Shown here piece after piece: positions 24,815-31,799 of a DNA stretch of 64,000 nt; position 1 is the first letter of the stretch, and each line of letters starts with the position of its first letter. The translations under genes were made by a program, and so were the position numbers. The DNA lies in the NCBI GenBank assembly GCA_047971245.1, contig JBKDZN010000057.1:1-64000 (forward strand). The letters are read 5' to 3'. The stretch comes from CADEDH01 sp047971245. GTDB lineage: Bacteria; Actinomycetota; Acidimicrobiia; Acidimicrobiales; SZUA-35. The notes under the pieces were generated by a model. The model was not told where the DNA came from. It saw nothing but the letters and a program-made list of their open reading frames with translations, and made no database searches.

Positions 24815-25690
24815 TCAGTGGCCGCTGGGGGCGGGTCGGCGGGGGGCCTGGGCCCGTCGGGCCAATGTCCCGCCGGCCAGCACGGCCAGGTTGACGGCCA
24901 GGAACGTCACGCCGAACATGGTGGCCCGGTCGCTGATCCAGGTGCTCAGCTCGGCCTGCCGGGCCTCGACCCAGGTGATCGGCCCCGGGTTGATGACGGC
25001 AGGATCGGTCGACCAGTAGCCGTACCAGGCCACGTACACCCCGACGACGATGAGGATCACGGCCGAGATGCGGGTCAGATGGGGAAGCACCTGCCGGAGG
25101 CCCTGAACCACCCCGCGCCGCCCGAACGCCACCGCCAGGGTGACCACGGTGGCGGTGAGACCCATCCCGATGGCGTACGACAGGAAGCCGCCGAGCCGCT
25201 GCCCGAAGCTGTGCCCGGCCGCGGACGTGCCGACGGCCGAGATGAACAGGCTGATCGTGCAGCTCAGCGACGCCACCGCGTACGACACCCCGAACAGGAA
25301 CATGCTGGTCAGCGATTGGCTCCGGCCGCCCTTCTCGAGTTTCGGGCCACGGACGTTCGGCTCGTAGCCGAGGCTCATGGCGACGCCCAGGGCGACGAGG
25401 CCGACCCCGAGCAGCAGGGTGATCCATGGCAGCCACGGGGCCACCGTGTTCATCGCTCCCGCCAGCACCACACCGATCAGGCCGAACACGAGCATGAACC
25501 CGGCCGACATGGCCAACGCCACCTTCTGGGCCCGCTGCAACCCGATCAGACGGTTCTCGTGGGGCTGACCAGCCTCGATCCCGAGGAAGAAACCCAGATA
25601 GGCCGGGAGCATGGCGAACCCGCACGGATTGACCATGGCCACGATGCCGAGCGCCAGGGCTCGGGCGTCGAACAGGTCGCCGACGGTCAC
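24815..25690 (-). CDS. ccdA: Cytochrome c biogenesis protein CcdA-like
   Basis: A 291-residue membrane protein that moves reducing equivalents across the membrane for cytochrome c maturation. It has MVNPCGFAMLPAYLGFFLG near residue 22 and a second conserved Cys in VASLSCTISLF. These two Cys form the redox pair of CcdA/DsbD-type transporters. Start GTG 25690 overlaps the upstream thioredoxin stop (GTGA); a longer frame to 25900 runs antisense-like through that gene and is rejected. It pairs with the TlpA-like protein, its likely electron acceptor. Confidence 0.88.
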   Translation of the reverse strand: MTVGDLFDARALALGIVAMVNPCGFAMLPAYLGFFLGIEAGQPHENRLIGLQRAQKVALAMSAGFMLVFGLIGVVLAGAMNTVAPWLPWITLLLGVGLVALGVAMSLGYEPNVRGPKLEKGGRSQSLTSMFLFGVSYAVASLSCTISLFISAVGTSAAGHSFGQRLGGFLSYAIGMGLTATVVTLAVAFGRRGVVQGLRQVLPHLTRISAVILIVVGVYVAWYGYWSTDPAVINPGPITWVEARQAELSTWISDRATMFGVTFLAVNLAVLAGGTLARRAQAPRRPAPSGH

Positions 25691-26283
25691 GGTCCGGCCT
25701 CGATGTCGAGGTACTCGTCGAGCATCTCGTTCAGGGAATCGGTGGTGACCGCCCCGGTGACGGTGTGAACGATCTCGCCGTCGGCGTCGACGAGCAGGGT
25801 CGAGGGCATCCCGAACAGGCTGAGCGCTTCGAAGATCTCCTGGTCGGGTTGGAACGCCGTGGGGAAGGTGATGTTCCGGGTGGTCACGAAGTTCAACCAC
25901 GACTCCTGGTCGATGTCATGGTTGATGCCGATCACCTGGTAGCGGCCATCCGCGGCGTCGGCGGCCGCCTGCAACTCGGGCATCTCGGCCTGGCAGGGGG
26001 CGCACCAGGTGGCCCAGAAGTTCACCACCATCGGGCCCTCCCAGGCGCTCAGGGTGGTGGTGGAGCCGTCCTCCAGGGTGAGCGGCATCTCGTCGAACGC
26101 GGCGATATTGGTGGTGGCGGCGGCCGTGGTGTCGTCGTCGTCCATCAACAGCGGGCCGACGACGAACGCGGCGATGGCGGCCACCCCGGCGACCAGTGCG
26201 GCCACCACGATCACGCGGGGGAGCAGTGAGGGCCGGAGCTGACGGTCTGGGGCAGGATCGGTCGTTGTTTCGGTGCCGTCCAC
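25687..26283 (-). CDS. Membrane-anchored TlpA/ResA-like thioredoxin
   Basis: A 198-residue protein with one N-terminal membrane anchor (about 20-45) and an extracytoplasmic thioredoxin domain. The active site is WCAPC (93-97) after FWATW, and the cis-Pro is in FGMPSTLLVDADG. It probably reduces apocytochrome c cysteines or supports oxidase copper loading, taking electrons from CcdA, encoded immediately downstream with a 4-bp overlap. Start is GTG 26283 with a TAGGTT box 9 nt upstream. Confidence 0.9.
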   Translation of the reverse strand: MDGTETTTDPAPDRQLRPSLLPRVIVVAALVAGVAAIAAFVVGPLLMDDDDTTAAATTNIAAFDEMPLTLEDGSTTTLSAWEGPMVVNFWATWCAPCQAEMPELQAAADAADGRYQVIGINHDIDQESWLNFVTTRNITFPTAFQPDQEIFEALSLFGMPSTLLVDADGEIVHTVTGAVTTDSLNEMLDEYLDIEAGP

Positions 26284-26292
26284 GGTGGCCTC

Positions 26293-26298
26293 AACCTA
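26293..26298 (-). promoter_or_regulatory. -10 box of the thioredoxin-ccdA operon
   Basis: Minus-strand TAGGTT ends 9 nt before GTG 26283, consistent with a near-leaderless transcript. Confidence 0.4.
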
Positions 26299-26305
26299 CC
26301 GCGAA

Positions 26306-26349
26306 GGCCCGTCATTCCCGGGTCGTGACCGATCCGGGAACGACGGGCC
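26306..26349 (-). terminator. Hairpin terminator after whiB
   Basis: A 16-bp stem with one mismatch (26306-26321 with 26334-26349) and a 12-nt loop sits 22 bp past the whiB stop, before the thioredoxin promoter. Confidence 0.7.
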
Positions 26350-26370
26350 GCCGGTGATCTCCGGCCGATC

Positions 26371-26718
26371 TCAGGCGATGAGGCGCTGTAGGTGGTCGGG
26401 TACGGGGATCATGGGGAGCTGATCCTCGGGCCGCGGCTGCTTTGGGGGACGGCCACGACGCCGTTTCACGGTCAGGATCCGGCCGCTGGCGAACAGCTGA
26501 CCACCCCAGACCCCGCAGGGCTCGGCTCGTTCGACAGCGCCCTCGAGGCAGTCGAGCATCACCGGGCACGCGGCGCAGATCCGTTTCGCCGCGGCGATCT
26601 CGTGGATCTCTTCGCTGAAGAAAAGATCAGCGGCGTCCGGGACGTGCCGGCACGCGGCCTGGGCCCGCCACAGCTCGGCTGGGGCATAGGTGGGGCTGTG
26701 GGCTTCGATGATGCTCAT
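26371..26718 (-). CDS. WhiB-family iron-sulfur transcriptional regulator
   Basis: A 115-residue regulator holding a [4Fe-4S] cluster through Cys23, Cys48, Cys51 and Cys57 (pattern CxxCxxxxxC after a distant first Cys). The GVWGG turn is at 69-73 and a basic KRRRGRPPK AT-hook-like tail at about 85-93 contacts DNA, normally together with the sigma factor. The Wbl family is confined to actinobacteria and their phages. Start is ATG 26718 (MSIIEAHS); the long open frame upstream crosses a terminator and another gene. Which WhiB subgroup it belongs to is not certain. Confidence 0.93.
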   Translation of the reverse strand: MSIIEAHSPTYAPAELWRAQAACRHVPDAADLFFSEEIHEIAAAKRICAACPVMLDCLEGAVERAEPCGVWGGQLFASGRILTVKRRRGRPPKQPRPEDQLPMIPVPDHLQRLIA

Positions 26719-26800
26719 GGTGGGGGTGGTTCCCTGTGCGATGGGCCCGGTGGCCCGGTCGGAACATGGTCGGGTTCGGTGGGTCGGCCGCTCCGGCCCG

Positions 26801-26840
26801 AAAACAAGAAGAGCCGCTGGGGCGATGCTCCCAGCGGCTC
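26801..26840 (-). terminator. Rho-independent terminator with T-tract
   Basis: On the minus strand, a perfect 11-bp stem (26811-26821 with 26830-26840, 8-nt loop) is followed by TTCTTGTTTT. It lies 25 bp past the stop of the small gene at 26865-27188 and before the whiB promoter. Confidence 0.85.
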
Positions 26841-26864
26841 GGTGACCAGTTTCCTGATGTTCGA

Positions 26865-27188
26865 TCAGGTAGGTCGCCGTCGGCGCCGGAAGTCGGGGTT
26901 GATGGTCTTGGGGGTGGCCGGCCAGGTGGCGGTCATGGTCATTTCGACGTTCCCGGTGACATGGCCGGCGGTGCCGCCATGACCGGGCTTCGAGACCGTC
27001 ATCGGACCGTTGCGATACCCCGCGGCGGCAAAACCGCTGGTGAGGGTGCGGCCACGACCGGTGAGCTCGCGCGGGTCGCGCTGGGCCGGGTCGAGCCGGA
27101 ACGCGGGAGCGAACGCGACACCGCCGGGGAGGACCGGTGACGGTACGATGCGGCTTCGTGGCGACCGGGTGAGGTGATCTGCTGTCAT
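26865..27188 (-). CDS. Small hypothetical protein
   Basis: A 107-residue frame starting at ATG 27188 with an ideal AAGGAGG ribosome site about 9 nt upstream. A T-tract terminator follows downstream, so it is very likely expressed as its own unit. The product has no membrane helix, is rich in Pro, Gly, Thr and Arg, and ends in a run of Arg (PDFRRRRRPT). No domain is recognised. It could be a nucleic-acid-associated or disordered protein. Confidence 0.6.
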   Translation of the reverse strand: MTADHLTRSPRSRIVPSPVLPGGVAFAPAFRLDPAQRDPRELTGRGRTLTSGFAAAGYRNGPMTVSKPGHGGTAGHVTGNVEMTMTATWPATPKTINPDFRRRRRPT

Positions 27189-27347
27189 CGGCTGCCCCCT
27201 CCTTCCTGCTCGTTCCGGGGGGCGCCGTGGGCCCGGAGGGCGCACGGCTCTGCTGGGTCACCGAACCACTGATCGATGTGGGGTGTCAAGCGATTAATCT
27301 CCCGCCGGCCCACAGATCGGGCGGTGGAGACGGCGGGCCCGGGCCGC

Positions 27348-27353
27348 TACGGT
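27348..27353 (+). promoter_or_regulatory. -10 box of leaderless thioesterase gene
   Basis: TACGGT ends 8 nt before GTG 27362. Confidence 0.55.
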
Positions 27354-27361
27354 GCGGTCGC

Positions 27362-28231
27362 GTGACCGCGCCCCGGCCCCAGGACCGATCGGTGTCGGCC
27401 CCGGTCGGGCGCAGGTATGCGACCCGGTGCCGGGTCCGGCTGGGGGATGTGGATCCGGCGGGTCGGCTCCGGCTCGATGCCCTGCTGCGGCTGACCCAGG
27501 ACGTGTCCGACGATGATCGGGCCGACGCCGGGATGCTCGACGACACCGCCTGGGTGGTTCGCCGTTCGGCCGTCGAGGTCGGCTGCTCGGCGTCCTGGGA
27601 CGAGACGCTGCGCTGCGAGACCTGGTGCTCCGGTTTGGGGCGCAGCTGGGCGGAACGGACCTTCCGGATCGAGGGGGATGCCGGGGCCGCGTACGACGTG
27701 GTGACCCTGTGGGTCATGGTCGATCCGGCGACGGGCCGGCCGGTATCGCTCACGGACTCGTTCCGAGCGGTCTACGGGCCGGCCGCAGCCGGTCGGCGGG
27801 TGAAGGCCGGCCTGGTCCTGCCCCGCCGACCCCCCGACGACGCCACCGTCCGGGCCTGGCCCCTGCGGGCGGTCGACTATGACGTCTTCGGGCACGTCAA
27901 CAACGCCGCCTACGTGGCGGTGGTGGAGCAGTGGCTGGCCGACACCGGCACGGCACCGGAGGGTCTGACCATCGAGTACCAGACCGGCGTTCCCCCCGTC
28001 ACCGCGGTGACGATCGCCGAATGTCGGGTCGGCGGGGTCGGGGACGGCCGCGACGGGGTCGGCGAAGCGGTGCGGCTGTGGTGGGTGCTCGACGACGGTC
28101 AGGTGGCCGCCGGGGCCGAGATCCGGGGCGTCAACCCCCGTCCGGAGCCGGATCCGTGGTCGGCGCGGACCCGGTCGGGTCGCCGGTCGGCGGCACGAAC
28201 AACGCCTGCCGGTAGAACCGGAGCTCGTTGA
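27362..28231 (+). CDS. Acyl-ACP thioesterase-like double-hotdog protein
   Basis: A 289-residue protein of the FatA/FatB-like acyl-ACP thioesterase family, which releases fatty acids from ACP. The N-terminal hotdog holds RLDALLRLTQDVSDDD and the GRSWAERTFRI strand; the second hotdog holds AVDYDVFGHVNNAAYVAVVE, with the Asp/Asn/His region used in catalysis. Start GTG 27362 fits a leaderless mRNA; a longer frame from 27227 is unsupported. The last about 30 residues are Arg/Ser-rich and overlap the 3' end of the convergent orn gene by 101 bp. Confidence 0.82.
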   Translation: MTAPRPQDRSVSAPVGRRYATRCRVRLGDVDPAGRLRLDALLRLTQDVSDDDRADAGMLDDTAWVVRRSAVEVGCSASWDETLRCETWCSGLGRSWAERTFRIEGDAGAAYDVVTLWVMVDPATGRPVSLTDSFRAVYGPAAAGRRVKAGLVLPRRPPDDATVRAWPLRAVDYDVFGHVNNAAYVAVVEQWLADTGTAPEGLTIEYQTGVPPVTAVTIAECRVGGVGDGRDGVGEAVRLWWVLDDGQVAAGAEIRGVNPRPEPDPWSARTRSGRRSAARTTPAGRTGAR

Positions 28232-28721
28232 CGCTCTCGACGATGTCGTCCATCGCCCGGTGGCCGGCGTCCTTGCGGGGCGCGGTGGCCAGGATCTGGG
28301 GGTACCACCGCCGGCCCAGCTCCTTGATGGTCGACACGTCGACCGATCGGTAGTGGAGGAAACGCTCGATCTCGGGCATCTGGGCGGCCAGGAACCGCCG
28401 ATCGGTGCCGATCGAGTTGCCGCACAGCGGCACGGTCCCCGGGTGGGGGATGTGGGCCCGGAGAAAAGCCAGGGTCTGGTCCCGGGCCTCCGCGATGGTG
28501 ACCGTCGACGCCTTGATCTGGTCGAGGAGGCCGGAACGGGTGTGCATGTCGACCACCACCGGATCCATGCCGGCCAGGGCCTCCTCGCTGGCGGTGATGA
28601 CGAGTTGGGGTCCCTCGGCGATCAGGGTCAGCTCGTCGTCGGTGATCAGGGTGGCGATCTCCACGATCACGTCCCGCTCCGGGTCGAGCCCCGTCATCTC
28701 CAGATCCATCCAGGCCAGCAA
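28131..28721 (-). CDS. orn: Oligoribonuclease
   Basis: A 196-residue DEDDh 3'-5' exonuclease that degrades 2-5 nt RNA and linear c-di-GMP products. ExoI is WMDLEMTGLDPERD, ExoII includes LCGNSIGTDRRFL, and ExoIII is RKDAGHRAMDDIVES with the catalytic His. TTG 28721 was chosen because a TAGGGT box (28729-28734) ends 7 nt upstream and the protein then starts at the family's usual point; GTG 28730 would add three residues. The last 30 or so residues are Pro/Thr-rich and overlap the convergent gene. Confidence 0.92.
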   Translation of the reverse strand: MLAWMDLEMTGLDPERDVIVEIATLITDDELTLIAEGPQLVITASEEALAGMDPVVVDMHTRSGLLDQIKASTVTIAEARDQTLAFLRAHIPHPGTVPLCGNSIGTDRRFLAAQMPEIERFLHYRSVDVSTIKELGRRWYPQILATAPRKDAGHRAMDDIVESVNELRFYRQALFVPPTGDPTGSAPTTDPAPDGG

Positions 28722-28728
28722 GGTGTAC

Positions 28729-28734
28729 ACCCTA
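28729..28734 (-). promoter_or_regulatory. -10 box of leaderless orn
   Basis: Minus-strand TAGGGT ends 7 nt before TTG 28721. Confidence 0.45.
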
Positions 28735-28788
28735 GTGCTCTCCGGGCGTGCCGGTTGGGGTTGCCGCCGGGTCGCAATGTGGGCTGGC

Positions 28789-28794
28789 TACCCT
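28789..28794 (+). promoter_or_regulatory. -10 box of leaderless dut
   Basis: TACCCT ends 7 nt before GTG 28802; no ribosome site. Confidence 0.65.
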
Positions 28795-28801
28795 GCCCCG
28801 C

Positions 28802-29236
28802 GTGCCCGAGGTCCCACTGCTCCGACTCGACCCCGAGCTGGACGCGCCGAGGCCGATCCGGGCCGGTGACGCCGCCGCCGATCTGCCGGCGGCCGAGACG
28901 GCGACGGTGGCCCCCGGCGGTCGTCACCTGATGCCCACCGGTTTCGCGGTGGCCATCCCCTCCGGGTGGTGCGGCCTGGTGCTCCCCCGATCCGGCCTGG
29001 CCCTGCGGCACGGACTGACCCTGCTGAACAGTCCCGGTCTGATCGACTCCGGTTACCGGGGGGAGCTCCAGGTGTTGTTGTACAACGCCTCCGACGCCGG
29101 GGTGACCGTCGAGCGGGGTACCCGAATCGCCCAGCTCCTGGTGGTGGCGGTCGATCAGTTGCGGTTCTCCGCCGTCGACCGGCTACCGGACGGACCCGAC
29201 GATCGGGGCACCGCCGGTTGGGGCAGCTCCGGCTGA
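28802..29236 (+). CDS. dut: dUTP diphosphatase
   Basis: A 144-residue trimeric dUTPase that hydrolyses dUTP to dUMP and PPi, keeping uracil out of DNA. Motif 2/3 reads RSGLALRHGLTLLNSPGLID followed by GYRGEL, and the C-terminal arm carries RGTAGWGSSG (usual form RGxxGFGSTG). Motif 1 is AGDAAADLPA where most members have AGDAGYDL, so the usual aromatic residue is missing. Length fits the family from GTG 28802. Confidence 0.93.
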   Translation: MPEVPLLRLDPELDAPRPIRAGDAAADLPAAETATVAPGGRHLMPTGFAVAIPSGWCGLVLPRSGLALRHGLTLLNSPGLIDSGYRGELQVLLYNASDAGVTVERGTRIAQLLVVAVDQLRFSAVDRLPDGPDDRGTAGWGSSG

Positions 29237-29252
29237 GGCGCCCGGCGGCGGA

Positions 29253-29627
29253 TCAGACCAGTTCCGAATGGCCGGGGATCGAGTCGCCGAGGGCCAGATC
29301 GATACTGCTCGGCCGGACGTTGACGTCGTCGACCATGGCGGCCAGGGTCCGGGTCACCTCGGACACCTCGCTCGGTCCGAGCCGGAGGTCGGGGTTGTCG
29401 ATACGGACGCTCAGGCGATGGGGGGCCCAGCGGGCCTCGAGATGGATGCGGCCGGGACCGTGGAGGGCGGTGACGGCGTGGTCGACGGCGATCCGGAGCC
29501 GTTCCACATCCGCGATGTCGACGCCGAGGCGGATGGCCAGCCCGGCCACGGTGACCCGCCCGATCCGGCTGAACGTGGGGGTAGCGGGAAACGACACCGT
29601 CACCTCGTCCTCCGTGCCGTCGTTCAT
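29253..29627 (-). CDS. RsbW-like ATPase-fold protein, degenerate
   Basis: A 124-residue protein with the length and strand/helix order of the HATPase_c_2 anti-sigma/serine kinase family (RsbW/SpoIIAB). The N-box helix reads VERLRIAVDHAVTAL, lacking the conserved Glu/Asn pair that binds Mg-ATP, and no clear G1/G2 boxes follow. So it may be a non-catalytic member; the family call is tentative. Start ATG 29627 or GTG 29636. A much longer open frame to 30014 is antisense to ligC and rejected. Confidence 0.55.
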   Translation of the reverse strand: MNDGTEDEVTVSFPATPTFSRIGRVTVAGLAIRLGVDIADVERLRIAVDHAVTALHGPGRIHLEARWAPHRLSVRIDNPDLRLGPSEVSEVTRTLAAMVDDVNVRPSSIDLALGDSIPGHSELV

Positions 29628-29745
29628 CACGTTCACTATCCCACGTCGAGCGGGTCCGATGGAGCCTCGCGTCGGCGGAGCGGGGACGTCCCGGCCCGCC
29701 GGGTACGGCGAGGCGGTGATCCAGGGTGTCGGCCGGCGGGGCCGT

Positions 29746-30696
29746 TCATTCACGAACCACCTGATCGGGCCGGTGGTCGGGGCACAGCCCGAGATAGGTG
29801 GGGTGCCGGAGGTGTCCGTGCCGGGGCCACGCCCCGTAGGCAACCTCCACGACGACGGTGGGCTCGACCCACACCGGTGGGCGGGGCACCGTGGGGGTGT
29901 CGGCGAACGGGCAGTGTTCGGTCGGGGTGAATCGTCGGCGGAGGAGGGCCCGGTCCCGGTCGCCGATGCCCGAGCCGACCGCGCCGACGAACCGGAGGCC
30001 GTCGTCGTGTACACCCAGCAGGAGGGAACCCAGGTCGCCGGTGAGGCGCCCCTGGCCGGGTAGCCACCCGCCGACCACGAACTCTTGCCGGGTCCTGAGC
30101 TTCACCTTGCGCCACTCGTCGGACCGGGTCCCGGGTCGGTAGGGGCTGTCGAGCCGTTTGGCCACCACCCCCTCCAGGCTGCGGTCGCGGGCGATGGCCA
30201 GCAGGCGTTCCCCGTCGCCCTCGTCGGCCGGTGGCACCCGCCAGCGGGGTGCCGGCTCGATCAGCCGGTCGAGGAGGCCCCGCCGTTGCCGGTAGGTGAG
30301 ATCCAGGAGGGACCGGCCGTCCAGCACCAGCAGGTCGAAGATCATGTAGACCACGGGATCGGCGGCCACCAGGGTGGGGGTCGGCGCGCTCACGTGCATC
30401 CGGCGGCCCAACCGTTCGAACGAGGGGCGATCATGGTCGAAGATGACCACCTCGCCGTCGAGGGTGGCGCCCACCCCGAGTGCCGCGGCCAGGCCCGCCA
30501 GCTCGGGGAAGGTGCTGGTGACGTTGCGGCCGGAACGGGCGGTGAGGGTGACGGCATCGGGTGGTTCGCACCGGGCGTGGATCCGCATCCCGTCCCACTT
30601 CAGCTCGAACGCCCACCCTTCGCCCTCGGGGAGATCGCCCGAAACGGCCTGCATCGGCGGGATCCACGATGGGGCGTTGGGGTCGGTGGCGCCCAT
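29746..30696 (-). CDS. ligC: ATP-dependent DNA ligase (LigC/LigD ligase-domain type)
   Basis: A 316-residue nick-sealing ligase. Motif I FELKWDGMRIHA holds the adenylated Lys near residue 34. TLDGEVVIFD (motif III), LEGVVAKRLDSPY (motif IV) and WRKVKLR (motif V) are present, followed by an OB-fold domain. It is a stand-alone enzyme without polymerase or nuclease domains. Start ATG 30696 has TACGGT 7 nt upstream. Usual roles are non-homologous end joining or backup repair. Confidence 0.9.
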   Translation of the reverse strand: MGATDPNAPSWIPPMQAVSGDLPEGEGWAFELKWDGMRIHARCEPPDAVTLTARSGRNVTSTFPELAGLAAALGVGATLDGEVVIFDHDRPSFERLGRRMHVSAPTPTLVAADPVVYMIFDLLVLDGRSLLDLTYRQRRGLLDRLIEPAPRWRVPPADEGDGERLLAIARDRSLEGVVAKRLDSPYRPGTRSDEWRKVKLRTRQEFVVGGWLPGQGRLTGDLGSLLLGVHDDGLRFVGAVGSGIGDRDRALLRRRFTPTEHCPFADTPTVPRPPVWVEPTVVVEVAYGAWPRHGHLRHPTYLGLCPDHRPDQVVRE

Positions 30697-30703
30697 CAAC
30701 CCC

Positions 30704-30709
30704 ACCGTA
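30704..30709 (-). promoter_or_regulatory. -10 box of leaderless ligC
   Basis: Minus-strand TACGGT ends 7 nt before ATG 30696. Confidence 0.55.
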
Positions 30710-30748
30710 CCCGTCGGGCGGGGTCGACGACCGTGGGGGTCGATCCTC

Positions 30749-30780
30749 CGCCCCCCTACCGACCAGTAGGTAGGGGGGCG
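30749..30780. promoter_or_regulatory. Palindromic operator before the desaturase gene
   Basis: A perfect 12-bp inverted repeat, CGCCCCCCTACC against GGTAGGGGGGCG, with an 8-nt spacer (GACCAGTA) that continues the symmetry partly. It ends 8 bp upstream of the -10 box, so a bound repressor would block the -35 region. The TACC...GGTA core resembles TetR-family sites. No regulator gene adjoins it. Confidence 0.6.
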
Positions 30781-30788
30781 GATTCGGC

Positions 30789-30794
30789 TATGAT
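30789..30794 (+). promoter_or_regulatory. -10 box of leaderless desaturase gene
   Basis: TATGAT ends 6 nt before ATG 30801. Confidence 0.65.
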
Positions 30795-30800
30795 CGCGGC

Positions 30801-31724
30801 ATGGTGATCGACGCCGACGTTGCCCTCCTGGCCGAGTTGGCCCCCGAGGCCGAACGGCTCCTGGAGCGCCATCTCACCGGTACGAAGGAATGGCATCCCC
30901 ACACGATGGTGCCGTGGTCGCGGGGACGCGATTTCGAGCCCGGCTACGAATGGAGCCCGGAGGAGACCAACCTGTCGGAACCGGTCCGGGCCGCCCTGTT
31001 CGTGAACCTCCTCACCGAGGACAACCTGCCGTACTACTTCCGGGACATCGAGCGGATGTTCGGTCGGGACGGGTCCTGGGGAGAATGGGTTCGCCGGTGG
31101 ACCGCCGAGGAGGCCCGGCACTCGGCGGTGATCCGTGACTATCTGACCGTCACCCGGGCGGTCGATCCCGGCGAGCTCGAGGACGCCCGCATGGTGCAGA
31201 TGTCGGGCGGGCAGGTCCCGGAACCGCCGTCCGCCGCCGACGGGCTGGTGTACGTCACTCTGCAGGAGTTGGCCACCCGGATCTCGCATCGCAACACCGG
31301 GGAACACCTGAAGGACACCGACCGGGTCGGCTACGACATCATGCGTCGGGTGGCGATCGACGAGAACCACCATTTCCTCTTCTACCGCGACATGGCCACC
31401 GCCATGCTGGAGGTCGATCCGAGCCTGGTCGTCAAGGCCATGGAACGCCAGATCATCGGGTTCGCCATGCCGGGTGAAGGGATCCCCGATTTCGGGTCCC
31501 GGGCCAAGATCATCGCGAACGCCGGGATCTACGACCTGAGCCTGCATCACGAGCAGATCCTCGACCCGGTGGTGGTGCGCCACTGGAAGCTCGGTGAGGT
31601 GACCGGGCTCGACGCCGAGGCGGAGCAGGCCCGGGAACGGGTCATGGCGTACATCGAGAAGTCGGGGCGGGTGGCGTCCCGCCTGAAGGCACGGCGCGAG
31701 GCGGTGGCGGCGTCCGGGTCCTGA
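30801..31724 (+). CDS. Acyl-ACP desaturase (soluble di-iron)
   Basis: A 307-residue soluble stearoyl-ACP-desaturase-like enzyme that introduces a cis double bond into acyl-ACP using O2 and ferredoxin. Its di-iron ligands can be read as Glu73 (LLTEDNLPYY), Glu104 and His107 (EEARH), Glu156 (LQELATRISH) and Glu188/His191 (DENHH region). Mycobacterial DesA proteins are close in length. A palindrome overlapping the promoter suggests lipid-responsive repression. Confidence 0.9.
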   Translation: MVIDADVALLAELAPEAERLLERHLTGTKEWHPHTMVPWSRGRDFEPGYEWSPEETNLSEPVRAALFVNLLTEDNLPYYFRDIERMFGRDGSWGEWVRRWTAEEARHSAVIRDYLTVTRAVDPGELEDARMVQMSGGQVPEPPSAADGLVYVTLQELATRISHRNTGEHLKDTDRVGYDIMRRVAIDENHHFLFYRDMATAMLEVDPSLVVKAMERQIIGFAMPGEGIPDFGSRAKIIANAGIYDLSLHHEQILDPVVVRHWKLGEVTGLDAEAEQARERVMAYIEKSGRVASRLKARREAVAASGS

Positions 31725-31786
31725 ACCGCCGGTGCCGGCGTGCCGGCCCGCCCGGCCGATCAACCGGTAGCCCGACCCGGTCGGGC

Positions 31787-31792
31787 TACCCT
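31787..31792 (+). promoter_or_regulatory. -10 box of leaderless threonine ammonia-lyase gene
   Basis: TACCCT ends 7 nt before GTG 31800. Confidence 0.6.
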
Positions 31793-31799
31793 GCCCAGG

